64,000 nt of DNA from Sialis fuliginosa (GCA_961205875.1 OY540820.1:3348001-3412000), one strand, 5' to 3'; shown: positions 1-11,269, counted from the stretch's first letter. The notes: generated by a model from the letters alone, not told the origin. A program made the numbers and translations.

Positions 1-962
1 GTGTCATAAAAGTTTGTACATATGTAGTGCTTATATTACATTACATATGTGCAAAAGTCCTCATAAATTGGGGATATGGAAAAAAAGTTATAGCTGTTTT
101 AATTTTTATATGATAAATTACTTTGTATCATATTTTCACTTATTATTAACCGTTTTTAACCTGAACATTAACATATTGTGTATCTTTCTATAGCATGCAC
201 ATTATGAAGAGTTGAATTATGATTATTTTGATAGAAAATTTTGCTTTTTAAATCAAACGGTTCTTAAGATATAAATTTATTTGTTTAATTCGATTTTATA
301 AAAATATATCATGTTATGTATTTTATACCCATACACAAATATGCTTATAACTTTTCTTTCGGGCTATCAATTAATGGGTATTTTTAAACAGGTGTAGTAG
401 ATAGATTGGTGAGTGCATCCGAAAAAGTCCCCAAACATTGAAGTTATAGGGCAAAAGTTACAGTTGTTTTATAATTACGGTGTGGTATAGATTAAACAGC
501 TGTAACTTTTGTTCTATAGCTTCAATGTATAGGGACTTTTTCGGATGTACTCACTAATCTATCTACTACACCTGTTTAAAAATACCCATTAATTGATAGC
601 CCGAAAGAAAAGTTATAAGCATATTTGTGTACGGGTATAAAATACATAACATGATATATTTTTATAAAATCGAATTAAACAAATAAATTTATATCTTAAG
701 AACCGTTTGATTTAAAAAGCAAAATTTTCTATCAAAATAATCATAATTCAACTCTTCATAATGTGCATGCTATAGAAAGATACACAATATGTTAATGTTC
801 AGGTTAAAAACGGTTAATAATAAGTGAAAATATGATACAAAGTAATTTATCATATAAAAATTAAAACAGCTATAACTTTTTTTCCATATCCCCAATTTAT
901 GAGGACTTTTGCACATATGTAATGTAATATAAGCACTACATATGTACAAATTTTTATGACAC
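1..962. repeat. 962 bp near-perfect palindrome (foldback element), cut by the window edge
   Basis: Arms 1-469 and 494-962 are reverse complements with only scattered mismatches, leaving a loop of about 24 bp. The right arm ends in ttttatgacac at 952-962, and the window starts with gtgtcataaaa, so the left arm probably continues outside. No open frame is visible. A target duplication cannot be tested without the upstream flank. Confidence 0.93.
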
Positions 963-1589
963 TCTGATTTTGTTCTTATCTAATATCCGTATTTTGAAGA
1001 TAAAATAAAATATCTTGAAGATTTATATTTAAACTATTAAAACATACAATAATATTCAATCTAGGGGCTACAAATTACACCTCAGTACATTATAATCATA
1101 ATATGTTAATAAAAGTCTTATTTGAAGTATGGGAATTATTATTTACCTTTATTTTCAATAATTTTCTAAACCAATATGTTATTTTCTTATGTAATGCTAA
1201 TTTTCATAGCATGCTATTTATACGATTTTCTTAATTAAAATTTGTTTTTTTGACTATTTAAAAAAGAAATATTTTACGAAAATTAACATTTTGAATGTTG
1301 CACCTTACATAAAAAGTTGTAAAATTTTATTCCCTACAACTTTTATACAGGACATTTGTCTCGATTATCAGTTTTAAGAGCTCAAAAATCAATTTAAACA
1401 TATTTTTTTGAATAAACGCACTTATTTTTCGGATTCACGGCGACTTTTCAGCAATTTATGTAGACACGTTGGATGAAATTTTGAAATAAAGTTGTAAAGC
1501 AAATGTTTTTGAAAATTTTAATGTAAGGCACGTCTCGGTATCTTTATTTGTCTTGAAGTTATTCAATAAAAACTAAATTAAATTTCAAA

Positions 1590-1712
1590 CGGCTGTAACT
1601 TTTTTTCCACAAGGTCTATGAATGGGGACTTTTGTGTATAGACGTACTATTATAGATACTATATGGGTCCCAAATTTCATCACACTCCGAATTTGTTCTA
1701 TTTAAATCCCTT
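1590..1712 (+). repeat. Diverged relative of the end of the 1-962 palindrome arm
   Basis: This stretch parallels 866-985 in the same order: a (g)gctgtaactttttttcca block, a ggggacttttg block, a short variable spacer, then a cacactc(c)ga-ttttgttct block. The family terminus therefore extends about 20 bp past the palindrome end at 962. The AT-rich DNA between (963-1589) shows weak similar phrases such as ggacatttgtctcga, but no clear second palindrome. Confidence 0.6.
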
Positions 1713-2485
1713 CGTTGCCTGTACTATAAGTATATATTATAAATATAAAAGTTTTTTTTTAAATTTTTTCAATGCACATATGATATAAATTTAGTTTTAT
1801 TTGGCCAAATAACCCAACGAATTATTAAAAATTACGAGTATGTTGAAAAATAGTGTATATTTTAACTCATATGTCAAATGTACCTAATATTGTACTATAC
1901 TTAATAAAAAAAATGTATATAGAATATACATACTTATATACTTGTGCCACGTACTTCACTGTACATTACATATATGTTACACTATATATATATGTTTGTT
2001 AAAGATGTATGCATTGGAAATTAAACAGACATCTTCTTCAGAAGCAGTAAATCATTTATTAATAGTTCGAAAACGTTACAGAGATTTTCAGATATAGTTT
2101 GTAATTTAAGTACGTAAATATTTGAGATTACAGCAATCGATTAATTGATGCGTGTGTAGCGGAATATTTTCAGGCTAATGAAAATTATTATGGTTTCCCT
2201 ATCTAAATATGTACTTTACGTTGAATTATTGTGATTAACAAACACATTAATGAAATTATAATAACATGATTTTGTTGATATGAGATTTGACTTATTTTTA
2301 ATGGAATACTTTTTATGTTTGTGTTTATATTTTTAGGTACATATAATTTATTTTTATCGTTAATTATAAGAGTAAGGACTATCTTAAAAATTATTGTAAA
2401 TAAAAATATAGGTAGTAAAAATATTAATTAATTTATATTTATTTTTTTTATTTATATTAATTAAAATTTAGTAATATGTATGTAT
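1713..2485. other. AT-rich spacer, nothing recognised
   Basis: Low-complexity A/T sequence with short atatatgtat runs. No open frame, terminal repeat or RNA-like structure stands out. Confidence 0.5.
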
Positions 2486-2749
2486 TTAAGGATTTATATA
2501 GTTAAAGAAGTCATAAGTGATAATTTTTAGAATTTCAGAGATATTTTCTTCAAATGGGTTTCGTGACTGTTTCCTGCCCTGATTACCCCAGGGCACTTCC
2601 CGATCCCCCCAGTCATCCATGTCTGGTCGTGGCATAGTGACGTTAATAACTGGCTGTATATGAAAATAAATGCCAAAAAAAAGTATTTTCTTCCTGAAAC
2701 TCTTGGTACCTACTTCGTTAATATTTTTATCTATGCCAATTGCAAACAA
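2486..2749 (-). CDS. Unrecognised open frame, possible exon or retrocopy fragment
   Basis: An 87-codon minus-strand frame opens just after a stop and begins with TTG rather than ATG; the first ATG gives MPRPDMDDWGDREVPWGN. The central third is much richer in G+C than its surroundings and rich in charged residues and W/P, unlike the random A/T-driven frames elsewhere. An AG (tttcag) acceptor-like site lies just upstream of the KKILFF segment on this strand, so it could be a terminal exon ending at the stop near 2486. No family is recognised. It could be a decayed host-gene copy or part of an unidentified repeat. Confidence 0.25.
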   Translation of the reverse strand: MFAIGIDKNINEVGTKSFRKKILFFGIYFHIQPVINVTMPRPDMDDWGDREVPWGNQGRKQSRNPFEENISEILKIITYDFFNYINP

Positions 2750-2932
2750 TTTTTTTTATTAGTTACGGTGTTGTGAAAATTAAGATTTTATTAAAACCTA
2801 TCTCTGTTTTGGTTTTAGGGGAGGAGCGGTCCGTTGAACCTTACGAACTCTTACATTGTAGGAAGAAGGGGAGGGTTTAACGAAAGTTTTTTTCTAAATA
2901 ATTATTTCAAAATATGTTAACTCAGTGCTTCC

Positions 2933-3040
2933 CAAACTCTTTAGCACCACAACCCAAATATATTTTATGTATATTTTTAGTTTAAGTGACTAAAAAACCA
3001 GTTCCCCCGTTTGTCAGTAGTGTCACGACCCACTTAATTT
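2933..3040 (+). mobile_element. hAT-type terminus fragment (cagtgcttcccaaact)
   Basis: The sequence cagtgcttcccaaactcttt followed by a cacgaccca block is typical of one end of hAT non-autonomous elements. A matching opposite end is not seen nearby, so this is a truncated or nested copy. A short phrase (gtttaagtgactaa-aaacca) recurs at 26798-26820. Confidence 0.45.
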
Positions 3041-3139
3041 TTTTAAAGAGGAAATTTTTGTTAAATCAATTAAAAATACTTCAGTAGGATGCCCATATGT
3101 TTTACATATATTATACGTATTAAAACTATAATTAAAAAG

Positions 3140-3990
3140 CTTTTCGTTAGGAAGGGCGATGGGGGAGGGGCCATACAATACTTATCAATCTTTACAAGGA
3201 TGAGTGAAGAATTTGAAAATTTCAGACATCAATATAATATAATTCGGGCAAGACATACACGAGTGTATGCCATAAAGGTTCCGAAGTACGTACTACGTGA
3301 AATATTTGGAATCACTTACAGGTGCATTTTTAAGTTAAAGTTAAAATATAAAAAAGTGTCAAGTTCTACTAATTGAGATCTATATTTTTATATACCACAT
3401 GCCTAGATATCAAAATAAAAAATTCTATGACGCCCCTCCCTATAATTCCAAAATTTAAAATTATATTGTTGGCTTTAAATTTTTTCAGATTTTTTGAGTT
3501 GGTAGTTACAGAGTTACAGGGAGGGGGCAGAATAAAATACTGCTTTTAGCCCCCTACAGGCACCATTTTTGAGTTAGAAAAAAATATGGTCAAATTCTAC
3601 TAATTGAGATGTACATTTTGACATGCCACACGTCTTGGTATACAATTTTTTTGTTATTTTTTTATTTGCTTTAAAGCCCCCTACAAGCACCATTTTTTAT
3701 TTAGAAAAAAATAGAAAAAGGGTCAAATTCCGCTTGTTTGGTTATACATTTTAACGTGCCACATGCCTTGGTATAAAAAAAATATTTTTTTTACCTAGCT
3801 TTAGCTCCTTATTGCCCCCCCTGAAAAATTATTTATTCAATAAATTTGTACATATTTTACTAGAGGGTGCCATTTTACATGTTCAGTAAAAATTTCAAGT
3901 TTCTAGCTTATATAGCTTACGAGCTATTTGGCTTTGAGTGAAAAGAACGGACGAACGGACGACAAAGTGAGATTAATAGGGTTTCTTCGG
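3140..3990 (+). repeat. Dispersed repeat with three ~120 bp internal tandem units
   Basis: Units beginning near 3315, 3548 and 3667 each contain a caggcaccatttttgagtta-like block, a gtcaaattctactaattgag block and a gccacacgtcttggtat block. The same blocks occur in reverse orientation in 40025-40300, so this is an interspersed family. The 3' end carries acggacgaacggacgac and ends in a gggtttcttcggaaccct hairpin. The frame at 3089-3376 lies across this repeat and is not taken as a gene. Confidence 0.75.
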
Positions 3991-3999
3991 AACCCTAAT

Positions 4000-4545
4000 A
4001 ATACAACCAATTTTTATGATTAGTCTTATAGATTCTCAATTTATCAACGGAAAATACTAAAAATGTAATTTAGATAAAATTTTGATGTATTATTTATCAG
4101 AATTTATTATACATACATAAAAGTTATTTTTGTTAATTCAATAATACACAATTGTATTGTATATTTGTATATTATATATGTATATTGTCTATATTATCTT
4201 CTATTAACAGCGTTAATATTTGAATGTATGTATGTAAATACGCATAAATTCAAACTTCAAAACAAAAAATCATCCAGTATAGTTATTTATCTCTGTTTTC
4301 ATTGTGAACAATGACAACCATACAAAGGTTGTGATATTATATAAACAGTTGTGTGTACATGTATGTTAAAAGCGTCCTAAATAAATTTAACTTGAAGTTT
4401 CCGTATAAACTGACATTGGTACTTGTGTATAATTCAAAGTTAAGTATTTTGTGTTTAATAATTAATACAATAAAGTTGATTTAACATTTTTTTAATTATT
4501 TAAAATTCAGGATTTTAACTTTTGTATTAAATGATTAGTATTTTA
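4000..4545. other. AT-rich spacer, nothing recognised
   Basis: Only A/T-rich DNA with tatgtatgta runs. No gene or element boundary is evident. Confidence 0.5.
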
Positions 4546-4546
4546 A

Positions 4547-4830
4547 GGGGGCACACCACTGTGGAGGATTGAAAAACTGCTAATTTATGTAGGGGAGTTG
4601 CTCCAACATTGGGAAAGGTTTTGTTTTATGGCCATAAATTTTATAAATGATAAGATAATTTTTAATGCTTGTACGCCGTTCGAAAGATATATGTATATAT
4701 ATCAATATCTAAATTTTGACGGACAAAGATATGCCGTATCTTGCGGAAAAAAAGTTATCATCAATTTTCTGAGGAGCTTGAAATTGGCATTTTTTTTTTG
4801 GTCCAATAGTAGTCTACGGCTTAAAACTTA
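4547..4830 (+). repeat. MITE-like sequence starting TTAA-GGGGGCACACCACTG
   Basis: A TTAA at 4543-4546 directly precedes ggggg cacaccactgtgg, resembling the TTAA-flanked end of the element at 31351. The body has moderate complexity and an accidental 77-codon frame. No matching right end is found, so this is a truncated copy or a different class. Confidence 0.35.
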
Positions 4831-5045
4831 ATAAAAACTGTTATAAAAGCGGAAAAATGAAGAAAACACATTGAGTTATGAAAAAGTATTCAATATTATT
4901 GGTTTATTCAACACTTTCATCTGATTTTACATCTAAATCAGAGTCACAATGAACGCAAGTGTAGAAACTATTACGCATAGAAAACACAGAATTTAACTAA
5001 AAAAACATTCAAAATCATTTAAATCTATTACAATGGTAATTTTAA

Positions 5046-5165
5046 TTGTCCGTCGTTTTCAGTCAAACCAAAATATCTCGTAAATTATATAAGATAGAAA
5101 CTTGAAATTTTACTGAACCTGTAAAATGATGCCCCTAGTAAAAGATGTACAAATTTGTAGCTGCT
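5046..5165 (-). repeat. Reverse-orientation fragment of the 3140-3990 family end
   Basis: The stretch from tgtccgtcgttttcagt to acaaatttgtagctgc is the reverse complement of about 3845-3960, including the tactagagggtgccatttta and cgagctatttgg blocks, with moderate divergence. Confidence 0.6.
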
Positions 5166-5529
5166 TAATTTATTTTAAAAATATTTGTTCTAAAATTACA
5201 TGTTAAAAATTAATAAATAAATGATAAAAACATCATAGTTATGGGTTTTTTCTATAAAAATAATAGTATGTATGTATTTTTTTTAACTTTATGTAGGTAT
5301 ATAGGTAATTAAGTATTTTTTCTTAATACATTTTGATGTTATTGATTTATTATCAAGAAAAAGAAAAATGTTGAAAAAACAGCAAATTTTTGATAATGTT
5401 AAAATAATATATATTTCTTAAAACAATATGTACACAATGACAGTTAAGATATATTTTTACGTTATTTTAAGCATTAGCTTAAATAAAAATACCACAAAAT
5501 AGCAACTCATATTTGAATGCCGTCAGGTT

Positions 5530-5810
5530 CCGTGTTTTTACACGATTCTCTTTAAGAGACAATGAGAGAGAGAGAAAGATGGCTCTTTGTCTTACACCAG
5601 ACGTGCCGCTATAAATATAAATGACGAGAACATAAAATATGGTAGCGTGTTGAAGTTATCCATCTGCGAACCACCGCACTTCTGAATATTTCCACCAGAT
5701 GGCAGCACGGGTAACCATTTGCCGCTAACTTCACTCTGCATAAACCTACTGATCGCGATCGTAAACCATCCGACGCACTGAGGATGGATTCGAAAAACAA
5801 ACATTAAAAT
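5530..5810. promoter_or_regulatory. GC-richer patch with GA tract and CTCF-like motif
   Basis: This ~280 bp patch is visibly richer in G+C than the 5 kb on either side. It holds a GA-repeat tract at 5564-5579 and a CTCF-like site at 5692-5705. Two overlapping minus-strand frames (5592-5804 and 5609-5800) look incidental: neither resembles a known protein. It could be a boundary element, a CpG-containing relic of a host exon or an old repeat. Confidence 0.3.
5692..5705 (+). promoter_or_regulatory. Candidate CTCF-binding motif
   Basis: CCACCAGATGGCAG matches the canonical 14-base CTCF core CCASYAGRKGGCRS at every position. A motif match alone does not show binding; CTCF is present in many insects. 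Confidence 0.35.
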
Positions 5811-6416
5811 ACGTGTAGGTGAATTATATTGTTATTAACTAATGCTCTCGTGGTAAAATCTCCATTCCTCATTAATTAAATCAAGTCTTCCCCCTGTAGA
5901 CTGTTATAGCTTTACAACCTATAGGGGATGACTGAAAATTTTGATTTGGGTAGAGCGCAATATTTTCTTAAAGAAAATATGGGTTTCGAGGAGAGGTATA
6001 ATTTTATTCTTAGGGCACCTAAGGCGTGCATCTACTCTCCTTATGTCAAAACGGATCACCGCTGAATACTAGAGATCAGATCGGAGCTTAAAAAAGTAGC
6101 CCAATTCGGTCCGAAACTTTTTTTTTCGGCCAGGTCCAGTCCGGTCCAATTTATACAATCTATACTAAGGTCAGGACCCAGCCCGGTTTGGTTTATAGGT
6201 CTGATCCGACCCGGTCCAAACATTACAAACAAAAATGAAGCACGATCCGATATTCGGATCGGGTTGGTCCGGCCCGAACTGATTTAAGAAAATTGTATTG
6301 TCTTACAATATAATTTTCTTTTGATAGTTCATATAATAAATTATAGATATAAAAAAGGAAGTATATAATATCAAAATACGGAATAAATGAATTGTTATTA
6401 ATTTAACAACTATTAA

Positions 6417-7405
6417 CCTTCCTATACCCGCGTATTGGTCTGCCAGACCGACAGATTACATTTTCGTTTTTTTATCAATAATTGAGAACGCTAAAACAAT
6501 GTGCTTACTGGTAGCTGCATGATTCGTTGCGATCTTCAATTTAGTGTGGCGCGAACGTTCTTGCGAACAGGACTTGTGCCAGTAAACGACACCAATTGGT
6601 CTGCGAGACCGACGCGGGTATAGGTGTTACAATTTTGAGTAAGTAATATTTTTTTATTTTTGTTATAATATGCGTTTATTTTTATAATTGTTGTATTTAT
6701 GTCATATTATGTAATTGTTTGTTACTTTTAGTTATATTTTTACTTCGAAATGGATGAAGAACAAATTAGATTAATGTTGGAGGAAGATGATTCGGATTCC
6801 AATTACGAAGACGAACACGACAGTGAGGTGGAAGATTGTGTTGAGGTGTTTGCCAAGAATGATAAGACAAAGACTTGCTGAAATATGTAAATTAGATGGT
6901 CCAGAGTCTTCATTATCGGCTAATAACAACAAAATAGGTCGTTGTTATTATTGTTGCTCAAAAAAAAACCGTAAGACGCGTTACAACTGTATTACTTGTA
7001 AGAATTTTTTTTGCTTGGAACATGCAATTATGGTATGCTCCGACTGATACAGTGGTGATACGTCGGTGAAGAAGTAGTTAGTTTTATCAGTTATTATCAG
7101 TTAGATTTTAGAGTTATTTTTAGTTTGATTTAAGAAAAATTATATTTTTGTTTAAGTTTTTGTAGCTCGTAAGAAAAAGTACCTTTATTTCAGAGGCTGT
7201 AATAAAAGACTGTTACTTACTAATTAAAGCAAATATTTTCTATAACTTTGGTTTATTTATTTCAACACATCCTTTACTACCAATAAACATTAATTTTACT
7301 AAGGCTGTCATAAATAAAAAAAAAAAAAACAGGCTCTAGAACTTTCGGTCCCAGACACCGTGCGCGGGTATATGTGTTATTCTATTTGGCGCGGGTATAG
7401 GAAGG
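6417..7405 (+). mobile_element. piggyBac element, 989 bp, internally deleted
   Basis: The terminal inverted repeat CCTTCCTATACCCGCG (6417-6432) is matched perfectly at 7390-7405. The element is flanked by TTAA at 6413-6416 and 7406-7409, the piggyBac hallmark. Shorter copies of the same terminal motif recur inside at about 6608-6625 and 7358-7375, and palindromic ggtctg-agaccgac motifs occur at about 6438-6452 and 6598-6613. The coding region keeps only both ends of a transposase. It cannot move itself, though its ends look usable by a related enzyme. Confidence 0.93.
6750..7047 (+). pseudogene. piggyBac transposase remnant: acidic N-terminus and Cys-rich C-terminus, catalytic core deleted
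   Basis: An ATG at 6750 gives 43 codons rich in D/E, starting MDEEQIRLMLEEDD, as at the N-terminus of piggyBac transposases, then a stop at 6879-6881. In another frame, from the ATG at 6859 to 7047, comes the C-terminal tail with a CYYC...C-x2-C...C-x3-H zinc-binding pattern. The whole DDD catalytic domain (normally several hundred residues) is missing. The deletion junction falls near 6835-6858, where the frames change. The protein would be inactive as a transposase. An expressed short form could in theory interfere with an active relative, but there is no evidence for that. Confidence 0.88.
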
Positions 7406-7639
7406 TTAAAAGTAAAAGTTTTGTTTTGAGAAAATAATATTTTTATTTATTAGTAAGATCCGACCCAGCCCGGTACAATGTATACCAAGATCTGGACCGG
7501 TCCAAACTGACCCGGTCCAAACGTTAGAAACAAGAACTAAGCCCGATCCGGTCCGATCTGAAATTCAGGTCGGGCTAAATTCGGACCAGATCGGGCTGGC
7601 TCGGCTCGAACTGATCTCATACAGAGATTAAATACATAC

Positions 7640-8570
7640 ATATATTGAAATTGTATATTCTGATTGTTCTAAAACCTTTAAAAGCATAAGAATAGTGATC
7701 ATACATGTATTTATATATATTATAGTTAATAAAAAAAAAATTGCTTCGAATTTTTGAATAAAAAATCTGATCTTTAATTTGGCATCAGATATTATAAAAG
7801 TAATAGTATATTACTGATATAATGTACCTACTATATAAAACGGTCTATTAAAAATAAATTATTTTCTTGTTTTTGTTGTTCGTAAATAATCGAATCACAG
7901 AACATACATGTAGATTAATTCTGATTCCTGATCACTTGATCAATGAATCTTAATTTTCTTGAGAGTAATTCATTTTCACTCCCTAATTAATTATATTATG
8001 ATATAATATTTATATAATTTATGTCAATAATTAAAAAAATGTCCCTTCTTGGGTTTTTATGAGACAACTTGGCAAAGCCTGGATTAAAAAAACTTTGTAT
8101 GTAACAAGTTTTAAAACTTAAATTGAACATACTTATAATATTAATGTCTAGAAGTAAGTACATATATTTAAAAAGTACATTATTCAAAATACTCAAGTAA
8201 TGGGTTTAAAGTCAGCACAAAAGAAAGAATAACAAATCCTCTTATATAAAACTTATTGTGAAAGCATGAGGTTAAAGCGTTATTTAATTCATACTATACA
8301 ATTCTCTACTTTACCGACATTAACGGTGGGTTTTTAAAGAGACGCCTTTTTTTATCGCTCAACCCTTTGATGTACTTAATAATTTTTTTATACTTCACAC
8401 AGTAACTCGTACGCATGTAAAGACAGAGGTGTATTAACTCGGGCATGCACTGGGGCTATATTATTGTAAAAAAATATCAATAATTGATATTATATTGATA
8501 ACTGTACATTTGATTAGTTTTATTGTTAATTAATCAATGAGTAATGTAAAATATGTGTTTTATTTATTAA
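7640..8570. other. AT-rich spacer, nothing recognised
   Basis: No element ends or convincing coding sequence. The minus-strand frame at 7996-8196 has the composition of random A/T DNA. Confidence 0.5.
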
Positions 8571-8579
8571 TAATTTTTC

Positions 8580-8945
8580 ATTAGTAAGTTATTGTAAACG
8601 GTCCGAAAATCAAAATAAAAAATTTCAGTATGTTTCAAGGTCACTATAGTATATTTACACTATTTTCAGAAAAATGTATGTGTGGCTCTGTGTGTGTATG
8701 TATGTACGTATGTGCGTGTCATTTTTTACGTGCACGAAATCTCGCAAATAAAAAATTATATTGACTTCGTTGGAGTGACAATCGAAGCGTCCTGACGTGA
8801 ATATGATCTGAAAGAAAAGATTTTCGAAATTCAACCCCTATGGAGAAAAAAGGGATGTACAGCTTTTTTTTGGTCGGATTTACTTGAATCTTACCATAAC
8901 TATTCTACAATACAAATAATGAAACAAGTATTTCAGTATTTTGTT
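8580..8945 (+). repeat. Dispersed repeat, copy A (pairs with 51563-51912)
   Basis: It shares most of its length with the reverse complement of 51563-51912: a gttattgtaa-ggtccgaaaa block, a caaggtcactatagtata block, a tgtatgtacgtatgtgcgtg simple-repeat core and a ctattctacaatacaaata end. Copy B happens to keep an open frame through this repeat; copy A does not, so the frame is not taken as a gene. Confidence 0.8.
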
Positions 8946-9717
8946 ATACGTGCCTAAACAGCCATTGAAGGGGTGAAATCACCTTCAAAATTTGAATTGT
9001 GTTTGTTGCCTTGGAAACAAACGCCATTAAATTCAAATTTTCAGAGTACTTATTCTAAAAATGTGTATTATATTATTGACATTAGGATATTAGAAAACTA
9101 ATATTCATAATACAACGGTGACAAATTCTGACAAATTCCATTAAAATTGTTTATGTAGATACATATTAAAAAAATATTCACATAAACTATATAGAAATAA
9201 TAAATAATATAATCAGTGTTCAATCATTTATAGTCATACCTTGTTGGGAAATTGATTGTGTAAAGGGTCTCATCCCAACTCACGGCTTGTTTATATATAT
9301 TTTTGAACATTAGTTTTGCTATAAACATTTGATTGTTGGGTTTATACAATTGAATAACCGCGAAAGTCTACGTTCAAAAATTAGTTTTGCTTTTTATTAT
9401 TATTATAAGCAAACTACTATACCTAATAGATGTCTACAGATATCCATACTTTATAATTAATATTATAATTTATTAATATTTACATATTAAAAAAAAATCT
9501 TAAGACAAAGGTAAAAGTTATAATGTTAATATTAAATTATCATTTTTATACGAGTAGTTCTAAAGAAACTTTGATTATAAGTCAACAGAAACTTTTAGAA
9601 CATAAAACTTTAATTAAACTAGACAATAGAATAATAATAACAAAATATAACTAGTAAACAATACAACAAAATGAGATATTAGAAATATGTATGAGTACTC
9701 CAAGTTACTTTGTATAA
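8946..9717. other. AT-rich spacer, nothing recognised
   Basis: A/T-rich sequence with no terminal repeats or coding signal noted. Confidence 0.5.
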
Positions 9718-9725
9718 TTTTAAAT

Positions 9726-10301
9726 CAGGGATTTGAACCGGAATTTATTTATGGTTGAGGTTCGGTTTTGGGTTTGGATTCAATTATTTGAGTTCAAAAA
9801 CCGCTATTTTTTTAGGGTTTAGGTTCGTGTTCGGGTTTGTAATTGAAAGAAAATTAATTTAAATTTTTTGAAGAAGAAAACATTGCTAGAAAAAACGGCA
9901 AAAAATAAAATTATATTTTAAAGATTGAAATTTCTATTTTTCAGATTTTTTTTACAAATTAAAATATAATTCAGTTATAGAATTAAAAGAGAAGGTGAAA
10001 AATATATAAATTTCAGTAGTTACTTGATAAGTCACATCATACCATAAAATTCAAACAGATTTCCAGTATTGGTACATTTTATAATCTCTTTTGAAAATTA
10101 TTGGAGGAAAATATTAAAATATTGAAAATATTAAAAATATATGGTTACCGGTTATCCATGAAAAAGTTTGGGTTCAGATTCAGGTTCGTTGACTTTGAGA
10201 TATTAATATATATTATATATATTATAATATAATATAATATATTTTAATGAAAAATATGGGTTTTTTCGGGTTTATGTTTCGGGTTCAGGTTCAAGTCTCT
10301 G
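9726..10301 (+). mobile_element. hAT-type MITE, 576 bp, exact 8 bp target duplication
   Basis: Ends cagggatttgaacc and ggttcaagtctctg form an imperfect terminal inverted repeat. TTTTAAAT flanks both sides exactly (9718-9725 and 10302-10309). The subterminal regions are strings of ggttcggg/gggtttggg motifs. There is no coding capacity. A related copy in reverse orientation lies at about 13740-14425. Confidence 0.9.
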
Positions 10302-10445
10302 TTTTAAATATTTGTATTGCACATTGTCGTTGCACGTATAAAACCTGCTATGTAATATTTTTCAATGGAATACTATAGCTTTGTGGTGCTAAACGTTTGA
10401 AAAAAAGCTTTGCAATAGTAATATAATAACTGTAATGTGCTAATG

Positions 10446-10739
10446 CAGGGGTCACCAAACTTTTCGAGAAACGGGCCGGATCGAATTTTTTATAAACATG
10501 AGGGGCCGGATGAAAAATATTCTTGTCGAAATCCAATTAGAACATTTATTTACCTGTGCATTTTTAGACAAATAGAGTTTATATCGGAATTTATAATGAA
10601 ACTATTTATTAAAATGTACATTATATGTGTACATAAAATCATTAAATTGTACAAAATTAGTATTTCTTATATATAAAATATTTATACAAAAAAATCGGGG
10701 GCCGGATTCGGCCCGCGGGCTGTAGTTTGGTAACCGCTG
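10446..10739 (+). mobile_element. hAT-type MITE, 294 bp, exact 8 bp target duplication
   Basis: It starts caggggtcaccaaact and ends agtttggtaaccgctg, with ggggccgg-rich subterminal DNA at both ends. TGCTAATG is duplicated exactly at 10438-10445 and 10740-10747. The open frames at 10348-10536 and 10437-10676 merely overlap it. Confidence 0.93.
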
Positions 10740-10799
10740 TGCTAATGCATACTAAATACTATTGACAGTATACTTGTAATATTAATATTAATATCGTTA

Positions 10800-11265
10800 A
10801 ATTGCTTCCTCGCAATATCGAAGATACGAGAAGCTTTGTGATCGTTTTAGATTGAGACAGAAAAAATGTTCTCCGATTTTTTAAAATTGATCTTTCCGTT
10901 TTTTTTATCTCAATTTATTTAAAAAAATAGTGTTTTGTTTTTCTAAATTGATATTTGTTCGGACATATTAAATGTCATTTTGACGTTTTAAATGTCTTTT
11001 TGGCGTTTTAAATGTCATTTTGACGTTTGCATAAATTTAGATTTAGATTGAAATTGTCAAAAATAAAAATATACGAAAAAAAAATCAGGTGCGTCTTATG
11101 AAAAATTTCGAACTAATATTTTTTTAGTAATATTGTATAAAAATTAAATGGTTAATCAATTCCAGGCAATTTATCTAAGCAATATCGGTTTTGATTTAAA
11201 TTTATTTATTTATTATGAATTTAGTACGAGGAAGCACTGTGCATTTACTTGGCAGATGTTTTTAT
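10800..11265 (+). repeat. Dispersed repeat with gcttcctcg / cgaggaagc inverted motif
   Basis: The left end attgcttcctcgcaatatcg and the near-right motif cgaggaagca (about 11228) are inverted. The left ~90 bp recurs in reverse at 19570-19655, and the right ~180 bp recurs at 16371-16550 with the same ctgtgcatttacttggcaga end. Class unknown. Confidence 0.7.
10985..11030 (+). repeat. Short tandem repeat of a gacgttttaaatgtc unit
   Basis: Two to three copies of a ~19 bp unit (gacgttttaaatgtctttttg type) lie inside the preceding repeat. Confidence 0.6.
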
Positions 11266-11269
11266 ACTG

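Larger units (their letters stand above)
6071..7619. mobile_element. Composite element with tccgg-rich direct repeats, split by piggyBac
   Basis: Ends agagatcagatcgg (6071) and cgaactgatctc (to 7618) are inverted relatives of each other. Two direct copies of a GC-rich block sit at about 6130-6290 and 7450-7615; both contain cggtccaaac-tta-aaacaa and a cgggtt/cgggct-ccg tail. The piggyBac element at 6417-7405 lies between them. The simplest reading is an older MITE with an internal duplication, later interrupted. Confidence 0.6.

Noticed and set aside
5592-5804. Overlapping minus-strand frames in the GC-rich patch as genes
   Set aside because: Two frames share the same DNA and neither has a recognisable motif; the patch is treated as possible regulatory DNA only.
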